Source: VBCG01 sp044226535 (GTDB lineage: Bacteria > Pseudomonadota > Gammaproteobacteria > Burkholderiales > Casimicrobiaceae). From it: a stretch of 64,000 nt of DNA. Positions 9,161 to 16,547 of the stretch are shown here, piece by piece. Position numbers and translations under genes: made by a program. The stretch lies in contig JBGAGT010000018.1 in the NCBI GenBank assembly GCA_044226535.1, forward strand, positions 1-64,000, given 5' to 3'. The notes under the pieces were generated by a model. The model did not search any database, had not been told where the DNA came from, and saw nothing but the letters and a program-made list of their open reading frames with translations. The stretch's first letter is position 1; the number at the start of each line of letters is the position of its first letter.

Positions 9161-10105
9161 TTACTCCACCGTAGACTCGGCAATCAGCGCATCGAGTGTT
9201 GCGAAGTCCGCCGCGCCCTCCATGGGTCCGAGCTGGCTGACGGCCGCCGCTCCGGCTGCATTCGCGTAGCGCAGGGCCTTCTCGGCGGGATACCCCATCA
9301 GCCGACAGGTCACGAAGGTGGCGCCGAAGCAATCGCCGGCCCCGGTCGGGTCGAGTTCGGGCACCGGCAGTGCGGGTACGTCGATGCGTTGGCCGTGGCC
9401 GAAGTAACTCGACCCGTTTGCACCGCGCTTGATCACGATTTCCTTGACACCGAGCGCATGGAGTTCCTTCACCGCGTTCGCTTCGTCGGCGGCCTCGGCG
9501 AGCAGGGTGACCTCATGGCCGCTGGGCAGGAAGGTGTCAGCGAGCTCGAGCACGTAGCGCAGCGCGTCGCGCATCTCGGGGATGCGCAACATTTCTTTCC
9601 GAACGTTCGGGTCGAAGGAAATCGTGCCGCCTTGACCTTTCACGATCTCGATCGCCTTCTTGGTCGCGTCGATGATGCGGAAGGAGAAGAGTGAGGACCC
9701 CATCACGTGGAAATGACGGCAGTCGTGCAGCACCTGGGCATCGACATGTGATACGTCCAGATGCGAGGACGCGCTGTTGACGATGTTGAAAACGAAGTCG
9801 CGCTCGCCGTCCTCGCGGTAGGTGACGAAGGCGCTGCCGGTCGTGGCACGCTTCACGACGTGGATCGAACTGGTGTCGACGCCGTCGCGCTTGAGTCGCT
9901 CGATATTCAGCAGGCCGAAGTCGTCATCGCCGACGCAGCCGATGATCCCGGCCGACTGCTCCAGTTTGGCGACCTGATCGATGAAGATCGCCGGCGCACC
10001 GCTGGCATACGGGCCCTTCAGCAGGCCGGTCTCGCGGAACGTTTGCCCGCGCCGGGTCGCCATGATCTCAACCAGGATCTCGCCGATCGTCATTACTTTG
10101 GCCAT
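9161..10105 (-). CDS. PfkB-family sugar kinase (probable ketohexose kinase)
   Basis: Ribokinase/PfkB-type kinase, 314 residues. The second PfkB signature appears as DPTGAGDCFGATF, with the catalytic Asp in GAGD and the anion hole; an N-terminal GEILVEI and a GGA-like substrate loop (YASGAPAIF) are also present. The ATG at 10105 is chosen because the typical beta-strand start AKVMTIGE follows it and a GGGAA lies just upstream; a longer frame to 10192 crosses the operator region. First gene of the kinase-GatZ-SDR operon. Expected to phosphorylate the ketohexose made by the SDR (tagatose is my inference). Confidence 0.82.
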   Translation of the reverse strand: MAKVMTIGEILVEIMATRRGQTFRETGLLKGPYASGAPAIFIDQVAKLEQSAGIIGCVGDDDFGLLNIERLKRDGVDTSSIHVVKRATTGSAFVTYREDGERDFVFNIVNSASSHLDVSHVDAQVLHDCRHFHVMGSSLFSFRIIDATKKAIEIVKGQGGTISFDPNVRKEMLRIPEMRDALRYVLELADTFLPSGHEVTLLAEAADEANAVKELHALGVKEIVIKRGANGSSYFGHGQRIDVPALPVPELDPTGAGDCFGATFVTCRLMGYPAEKALRYANAAGAAAVSQLGPMEGAADFATLDALIAESTVE

Positions 10106-10123
10106 GGGTTTTCCCGAATTGAC

Positions 10124-10159
10124 CTTTCGAGTTTTGTCAATTATCTTTCGAAAAGAAAG
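10124..10159. promoter_or_regulatory. putative DeoR-type operator with repeated CTTTC boxes
   Basis: CTTTCGA occurs at 10124-10130 and again at 10145-10151, 21 bp apart (two helical turns). The second copy continues into AAAGAAAG and so forms a partial palindrome. A third CTTTCATTCG lies at 10294-10303, just before the regulator start. Direct CTTTC repeats are typical of AgaR/GatR-like DeoR operators. The site lies between the divergent kinase and deoR genes, in a visibly AT-rich segment that would also hold both promoters. Confidence 0.5.
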
Positions 10160-10306
10160 TATGGACAATACGCCGAAGCCTGTCAACACCACCCCTTGAT
10201 GGTGTTTTCGCTGGAGCGCTGCGCTATTTGGGCCTGTAGAGGCCGCGAGGCTTCAAAAGGGGCGGCCGGCTGACTTACAATTCAAGGCCAAGACTTTCAT
10301 TCGATA

Positions 10307-11131
10307 ATGACGATGCAATCCGAGGGGAGCGCACTCAAGCGCCGACTGGCCATTGTCGACCTCGTCCGAAAGGACGGCGAAGCGCGTGTCGAGGATCTGA
10401 GCGCCCAGTTGGGTGTGTCGTCCGTGACCATCCGGAGCGACCTCAACTACCTGGAGAGCCAGGGTTACGTGGTGCGCGCGTTCGGCAAGGCGAAGTACAA
10501 CCCGGCGCTCCGGACGGCGAACCACGTCGCCCATGAAATCGACGACACGGCGCGGCTGGGCGGCGAGGCGCAAGTGGCTGCGGCGGCAATGCGCTGGGTC
10601 GAAGACGGGATGTCGGTCTTCCTCAGTGGCGGCGGCATCGCCTTGCGCATGCTTCCCCTGATGGTGGTGCGCCAGGGGATTGCGTTGACGGTCCATGACA
10701 TGTCCATGGCGTCGGTGGCGAAATCCTTCGTGCAGTCCGAACTGCACGTGACCGGAGGCATGTGCGGTACGGAGGAGCATGGTCTGATCGGGCCTGCGGC
10801 GGAGCTCGGCTTGCTCTCGCGGCCGATAGACCTGAGCGTCATCGTCATTTCCGGGATCGATACCCGAGGTCGCGTGGTGACCAGGCATCCTGGTGCCGCG
10901 CGCCTGTACAGCGCCGCCGTCCGGCACGCGGCCAAGGCTGTCGCCGTGGCATACAGCCCCGAATTCAGCGCGTTGGAGGGGCATCCGGTCGCCAGCCTCG
11001 GCGACCTGGCCGGGCTCACGATGAACCACGACCTCGAACCCGCCGTGTTCGACCTGTTGTCGGAGCATGAGTTGAGGGTGGATCGCAAGGCCGATGGGAT
11101 CATCGAATTTGTCCGGGCGGTGGCGGCATGA
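10307..11131 (+). CDS. DeoR/GlpR-family transcriptional regulator
   Basis: 274 residues. The N-terminal winged helix-turn-helix is RVEDLSAQLGVSSVTIRSDLNYLESQG (about residues 25-50), and the effector domain is a DeoR-type sugar-phosphate sensor with a SGGG loop near residue 105 and an acidic-Gly VISGID later. Divergent from the kinase-GatZ-SDR operon with CTTTC repeats between them, so it probably represses that operon until a phosphorylated sugar binds. Its stop overlaps an ATG (ATGA), as if a further gene once followed; the frame after that soon runs into the convergent iron permease gene. Confidence 0.88.
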   Translation: MTMQSEGSALKRRLAIVDLVRKDGEARVEDLSAQLGVSSVTIRSDLNYLESQGYVVRAFGKAKYNPALRTANHVAHEIDDTARLGGEAQVAAAAMRWVEDGMSVFLSGGGIALRMLPLMVVRQGIALTVHDMSMASVAKSFVQSELHVTGGMCGTEEHGLIGPAAELGLLSRPIDLSVIVISGIDTRGRVVTRHPGAARLYSAAVRHAAKAVAVAYSPEFSALEGHPVASLGDLAGLTMNHDLEPAVFDLLSEHELRVDRKADGIIEFVRAVAA

Positions 11132-11198
11132 ATGCAATTCACGGCGACGCCGTGGGTGGCACCCCCGCGACTTTGCGCGGCAATCAGCTCGTCAAGCC

Positions 11199-11217
11199 GG
11201 ACCCGGGACGCGGGTCC
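11199..11217. terminator. hairpin between deoR and the convergent iron permease gene
   Basis: GGACCCG and CGGGTCC form a 7-bp stem around a 5-nt loop, located 6 bp beyond the permease stop codon. No clear T run follows on either strand, so termination is only inferred from position. Confidence 0.3.
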
Positions 11218-11223
11218 CGATCC

Positions 11224-11730
11224 CTAGGGCACTCCAGCCGCCCGATCCCGCGCGGCGTGTTGCAAGTCGTCGATCGCGTCGGAAAGCTCGTCGACGGCAC
11301 TGGCTGCCGCCTGCAGCGGCGCGATCTTCGCGTTGGCGCCGATCGATGACAGCTCCCGGGCGACCGTGTCGAGCTTGTCGTCGGGCAGCTGCTCGAGGTT
11401 GACGAACCCGTTGCGCGCCCCCTCGACGGCGCGGATCAACTCGTCGATCTTGAGGTTGATCGCCCGGCTCTCGCGATATTGGGTGGCCTGGATCAGGAAC
11501 GCCATCAGGAACGTCACGATGGTCGTGCCCGTGTTGATGACGAGCTGCCACGCGTCCGAGTAACCGAAGTATCGGCCGCTGGCGGCCCACGCCACCACCA
11601 CGGCGACCGCGAGCGCCAGCGCCCAGGGCGAGCCGAATGCGCAGGAGACCGCCGCCGCGGCGGTGCGAAAGCGCTCCTTCATGGGACGACGACGTTCCTG
11701 CATGGCGTGGTCCGGGTGCGCGTCGTTCAT
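11224..11730 (-). CDS. low-affinity iron permease family protein
   Basis: 168-residue membrane protein of the low-affinity iron permease family. Two hydrophobic segments (about ALALAVAVVVAWAASG and VINTGTTIVTFLMAFLIQ) are followed by QATQYRESRAINLKIDELI, a highly typical stretch of this bacterial family, and a charged helical tail. The ATG at 11730 is preceded by GAGAGG at good spacing; an upstream in-frame start is possible but has no obvious ribosome site. Iron transport is assumed from the family name; the bacterial members are poorly studied. Confidence 0.75.
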   Translation of the reverse strand: MNDAHPDHAMQERRRPMKERFRTAAAAVSCAFGSPWALALAVAVVVAWAASGRYFGYSDAWQLVINTGTTIVTFLMAFLIQATQYRESRAINLKIDELIRAVEGARNGFVNLEQLPDDKLDTVARELSSIGANAKIAPLQAAASAVDELSDAIDDLQHAARDRAAGVP

Positions 11731-11847
11731 GACCTCTCTCGATGTGGCCGTGCGAACCCACGTGAATGTCCGCCATCGCGGCCGATGGCTCAATCGGCAA
11801 AGGGCGAACGTGCACGTAGGCGGCGCGCTGACGCGCCGAAGTCGAGC

Positions 11848-13416
11848 TCAGGCGTCCGGACGCTTCCTGATGCCGAGGCGCCGCGCCAGCTTGTGGAGGT
11901 TGCTGGCGTCGAGCCCCAGGTCGCGCGCCGCCGCCGCCCAGTTGTCGGCGTTCCTTGCGACGGCTTGCCGGATCGCGTGGCGCTGGCTGTCCTCGATCGC
12001 CTCGCGCATGGACGTCGCGCGCCCGCCGCCGGCCGCCGGGGCGGGGGGCGCGTCGTCGGCGCCGCCCCGGGCACCGCCGTGCATCTCGACGGGATCGAGG
12101 TCGAGCACGTCGGGCTCGAGCGTCACGATCGAGCGGAGGTCCGCGCCGCGGCTCATGACCTTCAGCGCGGCGCGGCTGATGACGTGCTCCAGCTCGCGCA
12201 CGTTGCCGGGCCAGCGATAGCGCCGCAGCGCCTCCTCGGCCGCGGCGGACAGCCGCATGCTGCGCATGCCGAGGCGCGCCCGGTTGAGCTCGAGGAAACG
12301 GCCCGCCAGCAGCAGCACGTCGTTGCCGCGCTCGCGCAGCGGCGGAACGGGGATGGGGTACACCGACAGCCGGTGATAGAGGTCGGCGCGGAACGAGCCC
12401 TCGCGCACGTGGTCGCGAAGGCTGCGGTTGGTCGCGGCGATGACGCGCACGTTGACGCGATGCGGCTGGTCGGCGCCCAGGCGCTGGATCTCGCCGTTCT
12501 GCAGCGTGCGCAAGAGCTTGGCCTGGATCGACAGCGGCAGCTCGCCCACCTCGTCGAGGAACAGCGTGCCGCCCTCGGCCGCCTCGAAGCGCCCGGGGCG
12601 GGCGTTGACCGCCCCCGAGAACGCGCCGCGCGCATGGCCGAAGAGCTCGCTTTCGGCCAGCGACTCGGGCAGTGCCGCGCAGTTGACGTGCACCAGCGGC
12701 TTTCCGGCGCGCCGCGACATGCGATGCAGGCGGTGCGCGAAGAGCTCCTTGCCGACGCCGGTTTCGCCGAGCAGCAGGACGGGGAGCTCCGAATCCGCGA
12801 CCACCTGGAGCTCGTGCAGCACGCGGGTGATGGCCTCGCTCTGTCCCAGGATCTCGCCGTCGCCGGCCTGCGCGGGGTCCTCGGGCGGCAGCATCGCGCG
12901 TGAGGTGCGCAAGCCGCGGATCTCGGCCTCGAGGCGCGTGACCCGCACCGCGGCCTCGACCGCGCAGGCGAGTTGCGCGAGGTCCGCCTGCGCCTCGGCG
13001 TCGAATGCGCCGACCTCCAGCGCGTCGAGGGTGATCACGCCCCAGCGCTCTCCTTCGACGTCGAGCGCCATCCCCATGCAGTCGTGCACCGCCAGCGCGC
13101 CGTCGTGCTCGGCGATCAGCCCGTCGTAAGGGTCTGGCAGCACGCTTTCGTTGTGGAAACAGGTGACGCCGCGGCGCTGGAGGATGGCGGCGAGGCGAGG
13201 GTGATCCTTGACTGCGAAGCGCCGCCCGAGCGCATCGCTGACGAGGCCATCGACGGCGATGGGCTTGAGGTGCTCCGCCTCGAGCCTCAGCAGCGCCACG
13301 GCACCGCATCGGAAATGCGCGCGGAGGCTGCCGACCAGCCGCTGCAGCCGGACCGCCACGGGCAGGTCGGCGACGAGATCAGTGAGCAGGAGGAGGTGGA
13401 TGGCCGAAGAGGTCAT
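11848..13416 (-). CDS. norR: nitric oxide-responsive sigma-54 activator NorR
   Basis: Senses NO through a mononuclear iron in an N-terminal GAF domain and activates sigma-54 transcription of the divergent NO genes. The 522 residues comprise GAF (about 1-170), AAA+ (Walker A GETGVGKE, Walker B-like GGTLFLDEVGELPL, NVRVIAATNR, RWPGNVRELEH) and a C-terminal Fis-type helix-turn-helix (DNWAAAARDLGLDASNLHKL). The sigma-54 contact loop reads GAFSGA rather than the usual GAFTGA. The start at 13416 follows the typical N-terminus. The first NorR site overlaps this start codon, which suggests autoregulation. Confidence 0.93.
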   Translation of the reverse strand: MTSSAIHLLLLTDLVADLPVAVRLQRLVGSLRAHFRCGAVALLRLEAEHLKPIAVDGLVSDALGRRFAVKDHPRLAAILQRRGVTCFHNESVLPDPYDGLIAEHDGALAVHDCMGMALDVEGERWGVITLDALEVGAFDAEAQADLAQLACAVEAAVRVTRLEAEIRGLRTSRAMLPPEDPAQAGDGEILGQSEAITRVLHELQVVADSELPVLLLGETGVGKELFAHRLHRMSRRAGKPLVHVNCAALPESLAESELFGHARGAFSGAVNARPGRFEAAEGGTLFLDEVGELPLSIQAKLLRTLQNGEIQRLGADQPHRVNVRVIAATNRSLRDHVREGSFRADLYHRLSVYPIPVPPLRERGNDVLLLAGRFLELNRARLGMRSMRLSAAAEEALRRYRWPGNVRELEHVISRAALKVMSRGADLRSIVTLEPDVLDLDPVEMHGGARGGADDAPPAPAAGGGRATSMREAIEDSQRHAIRQAVARNADNWAAAARDLGLDASNLHKLARRLGIRKRPDA

Positions 13417-13467
13417 GGATACCAAGCATGGTGCCATAAACCATTGCGGCCCATGGTCGCATTTACC
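13411..13467. promoter_or_regulatory. three NorR-binding sites (GGT-N7-ACC)
   Basis: Three exact GGT-N7-ACC inverted repeats stand at 13411-13423, 13430-13442 and 13455-13467. This is the site pattern described for NorR of Ralstonia eutropha. They lie 40-100 bp upstream of the sigma-54 element at 13507-13522, the distance expected of an enhancer. The first overlaps the norR start codon. Confidence 0.85.
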
Positions 13468-13506
13468 ATTGATCACGCAATGCCTTGATTGTCATTGAGG
13501 TTTTGC

Positions 13507-13522
13507 GGGCACGGCGCTCGCA
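13507..13522 (+). promoter_or_regulatory. sigma-54 (-24/-12) promoter of norAB
   Basis: GGGCACGGCGCTCGCA matches the consensus TGGCACG-N4-TTGCA at most positions, including the invariant GG (13508-13509) and GC (13520-13521) separated by exactly 10 bases. It is oriented toward norA, with a predicted leader of about 65 nt. Confidence 0.75.
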
Positions 13523-13598
13523 TGTGCCTCTGGTGATAGACGGGAGCTGGCCCTTGGGCCGCGTTCCCCCGACAACACCACCAAACGAGGCACGCGAC

Positions 13599-14087
13599 AT
13601 GGAACTCATCGCCGACTGGGAGCAGCGCAGCGCCACCGAGCTCGTGGAGCACATCCTGGCCCGTTACCACACGGTCCATCGCCGGCAGCTTCCGGAGCTC
13701 ATCCGCCTCGCGCGCAAGGTCGAGCAGGTGCATGCCGAGCGTGCCGAGTGCCCGCGCGGGCTGGCCGACCACCTGACGGAGATGGCCCAGGAGCTCGAGA
13801 GCCACATGCGCAAGGAAGAGGACATCCTCTTTCCCATGATCCTGCGAGGGCAGGGCGCACGGGCCACCGCGCCCATCACCGTGATGCGCATGGAGCACCA
13901 CGAGCACGTCGTGGCCCTGCACAGGGTCGAGACGCTGACCCACGACATTACCGTCCCGCAGGCCGCCTGCGCGACCTGGCGCGCGCTCTACGCGGGGCTA
14001 TGCGCCTTCCGCGACGACCTGACGGCGCACATCCACACCGAGAACGACATCCTGTTCGAACGCTTCGTCCCCTCGCCCGCACATTGA
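13599..14087 (+). CDS. norA: NorA / RIC-type hemerythrin-like di-iron protein
   Basis: 162-residue cytoplasmic di-iron protein related to YtfE/ScdA/DnrN (repair of iron centres) and to NorA of Ralstonia eutropha (NO buffering). Iron-ligand motifs are in order: ARYHTVHRRQLPEL, ESHMRKEEDILFPM, MRMEHHEH and HIHTENDILF. It lacks the short N-terminal ScdA_N domain of full-length YtfE (about 220 residues); the sequence between promoter and start does not encode one. The ATG has CGAGG upstream. First gene of the NorR-controlled operon, with norB 17 bp after its stop. Confidence 0.85.
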   Translation: MELIADWEQRSATELVEHILARYHTVHRRQLPELIRLARKVEQVHAERAECPRGLADHLTEMAQELESHMRKEEDILFPMILRGQGARATAPITVMRMEHHEHVVALHRVETLTHDITVPQAACATWRALYAGLCAFRDDLTAHIHTENDILFERFVPSPAH

Positions 14088-14104
14088 CCAAGGAGAAAAA
14101 CGCA

Positions 14105-16387
14105 GTGGGCCCGTACAAGAAACTCTGGTTTACGCTGATCGGCGTACTCATCGTCACCTTCTCGCTGCTGGGGTACTACGGCAACGAGGTCTACCGGCAG
14201 GCACCGCCGATCCCGGCGCAGGTCACGACCGAGGACGGCAGGCTGCTCTTCGATCGTGCCGGCATCCTCGACGGGCAGACCGCCTGGCAGTCGGTGGGCG
14301 GCATGCAGCTCGGCTCGATCTGGGGCCACGGCGCCTACCAGGCGCCCGACTGGACCGCGGACTGGCTGCACCGCGAGCTGACCGCGTGGCTCGAGCTGGC
14401 TGCGCAGCAGGCGCGCGGCAAGCGCTATGCGGAGCTCGACGGCGCCACGCAAGCATCCTTGCGCGAACAGCTCCGCGCGGAGTACCGCGGCAACCGCGTC
14501 GACGATGCGCAGGTGCTGAAGCTCTCGGACCGGCGCGTCCAGGCCATGGCGCAGACGGCGGCGTACTACGACCAGCTGTTCTCCGACGCACCGGAGCTGC
14601 AGAAGAGCCGCGAGCACTACGCGATGAAGGAGAACACGCTGCCGAGCGCCGAGCGCCGCCAGCAGCTCACGCGCTTCTTCTTCTGGACCGCGTGGGCGGC
14701 CGCCACCGAGCGGCCCGGCCTGGAGGTCACCTACACCAACAACTGGCCGCACGAGCCGCTGATCGGCAACAAGCCGAGCAGCGAGAACGTCGTCTGGTCC
14801 ATCGCCAGCATCGTGGTGCTGCTGGCCGGCGTGGGCTTCCTGGTGTGGGGCTGGGCGTTCCTGCGCAAGCACGACGAGCCGATGCCCGCCGCCCCGGCAC
14901 GCGACCCGCTGGCGAGCTTCGCGCTCACGCCTTCGCAGCGCGGCCTCGGCAAGTACCTGTTCCTGGTCGTGGCGCTGTTCGTGTTCCAGGTCTTCCTCGG
15001 CGGCTTCACCGCGCACTACACCGTCGAGGGGCAGCAGTTCTACGGCCTCGACGTCTCGCGCTGGTTCCCCTATGCGCTGACGCGCACCTGGCACATCCAG
15101 GCCGCGCTGTTCTGGATCGCGACGGGCTTCCTCGCGGCGGGCCTCTTCCTCGCGCCGCTGATCAACGGCGGCAAGGATCCGAAGTTCCAGAAGCTCGGCG
15201 TGGACGTGCTGTTCTGGGCGCTGGTGGCCGTGGTCGTGGGCTCGTTCACCGGCAACTACCTGGCGATCGCGCAGGTGATGCCGCCGGAATGGAATTTCTG
15301 GCTCGGCCACCAGGGCTACGAGTACGTGGACCTGGGTCGCCTGTGGCAGATCGGCAAGTACCTCGGCATCCTGCTGTGGCTGGTGCTGATGCTGCGCGGC
15401 GTGGTGCCCGCGCTGCTGAAAAAGGGCGGCGACAAGAACCTGCTGGCGCTGCTCACCGCTTCGGTGGGCGCGATCGGACTGTTCTACGGCGCCGGCCTCT
15501 TCTACGGCGAGCGCACCCACCTCTCGGTGATGGAGTACTGGCGGTGGTGGGTCGTGCACCTCTGGGTCGAAGGCTTCTTCGAGGTGTTCGCGACCACGGC
15601 GCTGGCGTTCATCTTCTCGACGCTGGGACTGGTGTCGGTGCGCATGGCCACTGCCGCCAGCCTGGCCTCGGCTTCGCTGTTCATGCTGGGCGGCATCCCC
15701 GGTACCTTCCATCACCTGTACTTCGCCGGCACGACCACGCCGGTGATGGCGGTGGGCGCGTCGTTCAGCGCGCTCGAGGTGGTGCCGCTGATCGTGCTGG
15801 GCCACGAGGCCTGGGAGAACTGGCACCTCAAGAGCCGCGCGCCGTGGATGGAAGACCTCAAGTGGCCGCTCATGTGCTTCGTGGCCGTCGCGTTCTGGAA
15901 CATGCTCGGCGCCGGCGTCTTCGGCTTCATGATCAACCCGCCGATGTCGCTGTACTACGTCCAGGGCCTCAACACGACACCGGTGCATGCGCACGCCGCG
16001 TTGTTCGGCGTCTACGGCTTCCTCGCGCTCGGCTTCACGCTGCTGGTGCTGCGGTACCTGCGCCCGGGCTACGCCTTCAGCGCGTCGCTGATGAAGGTCG
16101 CGTTCTGGGGCCTCAACGCCGGCCTGGTGCTGATGATCGCGACCAGCCTCCTGCCCATCGGCATCATCCAGTTCCACGCCAGCGTGAGCCAGGGCCTGTG
16201 GTACGCGCGCAGCGAGGCGTTCATGCAGCAGCCGCTGCTGCAGAACCTGCGCTGGGTGCGTACCTTCGGCGACGTGGTGTTCATCGTCGGTGCCGTCGCC
16301 ATGGCGCTGCAGGTGGTGCTGGGCCTCGCGGGCAGGCAGCCGCTGCAGGCGCAGCCGCGCCCGCGGCTGGGAGACGTGCGCCCCTGA
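14105..16387 (+). CDS. norB: quinol-dependent nitric oxide reductase (qNor)
   Basis: Inner-membrane enzyme that reduces 2 NO to N2O with electrons from quinol. The 760 residues match single-subunit qNor: an N-terminal anchor and periplasmic domain (about 10-240), then 12 heme-copper-oxidase-type helices. Haem and non-haem iron ligands lie in TRTWHIQAALFW (near 328), VVHLWVEGFFEV (near 484), HHLYF (near 536) and HAHAALFGVYG (near 627). The GTG start at 14105 is set by AAGGAG nine bases upstream; reading upstream in frame would overlap norA. No NorC cytochrome gene is present, which agrees with the quinol type. Confidence 0.94.
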   Translation: MGPYKKLWFTLIGVLIVTFSLLGYYGNEVYRQAPPIPAQVTTEDGRLLFDRAGILDGQTAWQSVGGMQLGSIWGHGAYQAPDWTADWLHRELTAWLELAAQQARGKRYAELDGATQASLREQLRAEYRGNRVDDAQVLKLSDRRVQAMAQTAAYYDQLFSDAPELQKSREHYAMKENTLPSAERRQQLTRFFFWTAWAAATERPGLEVTYTNNWPHEPLIGNKPSSENVVWSIASIVVLLAGVGFLVWGWAFLRKHDEPMPAAPARDPLASFALTPSQRGLGKYLFLVVALFVFQVFLGGFTAHYTVEGQQFYGLDVSRWFPYALTRTWHIQAALFWIATGFLAAGLFLAPLINGGKDPKFQKLGVDVLFWALVAVVVGSFTGNYLAIAQVMPPEWNFWLGHQGYEYVDLGRLWQIGKYLGILLWLVLMLRGVVPALLKKGGDKNLLALLTASVGAIGLFYGAGLFYGERTHLSVMEYWRWWVVHLWVEGFFEVFATTALAFIFSTLGLVSVRMATAASLASASLFMLGGIPGTFHHLYFAGTTTPVMAVGASFSALEVVPLIVLGHEAWENWHLKSRAPWMEDLKWPLMCFVAVAFWNMLGAGVFGFMINPPMSLYYVQGLNTTPVHAHAALFGVYGFLALGFTLLVLRYLRPGYAFSASLMKVAFWGLNAGLVLMIATSLLPIGIIQFHASVSQGLWYARSEAFMQQPLLQNLRWVRTFGDVVFIVGAVAMALQVVLGLAGRQPLQAQPRPRLGDVRP

Positions 16388-16470
16388 AGCGCCGAAGCTC
16401 GCCGGGGTCGCGCGCATCGCGGCGGATCCCGGCTGTTTTTTCCGCCGACTCGCGGAGCGAGGCCGTCAAG

Positions 16471-16495
16471 GGCCGATCCGCGGGTCGGCCTTTCT
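16471..16495 (+). terminator. Rho-independent terminator after norB
   Basis: GGCCGATC / GGTCGGCC form an 8-bp stem (one G-U pair) with a CGCG loop, followed by TTTCT. It lies 84 bp after the norB stop and before the pseudouridine synthase gene. Confidence 0.7.
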
Positions 16496-16547
16496 CTTCC
16501 GCGAGAGGGTCGGCGCCTATACTGGCGGCTTCGCGCCCGTCGATCCC

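Noticed and set aside
11150..11250. Direct repeat of the tRNA-Ser 3' end (attR) at the right island edge
   Set aside because: I looked for GGTTCGAATCC or the CTCCGTCTCCGCCA end near 11.2 kb and found none; the island call rests on composition and content only.
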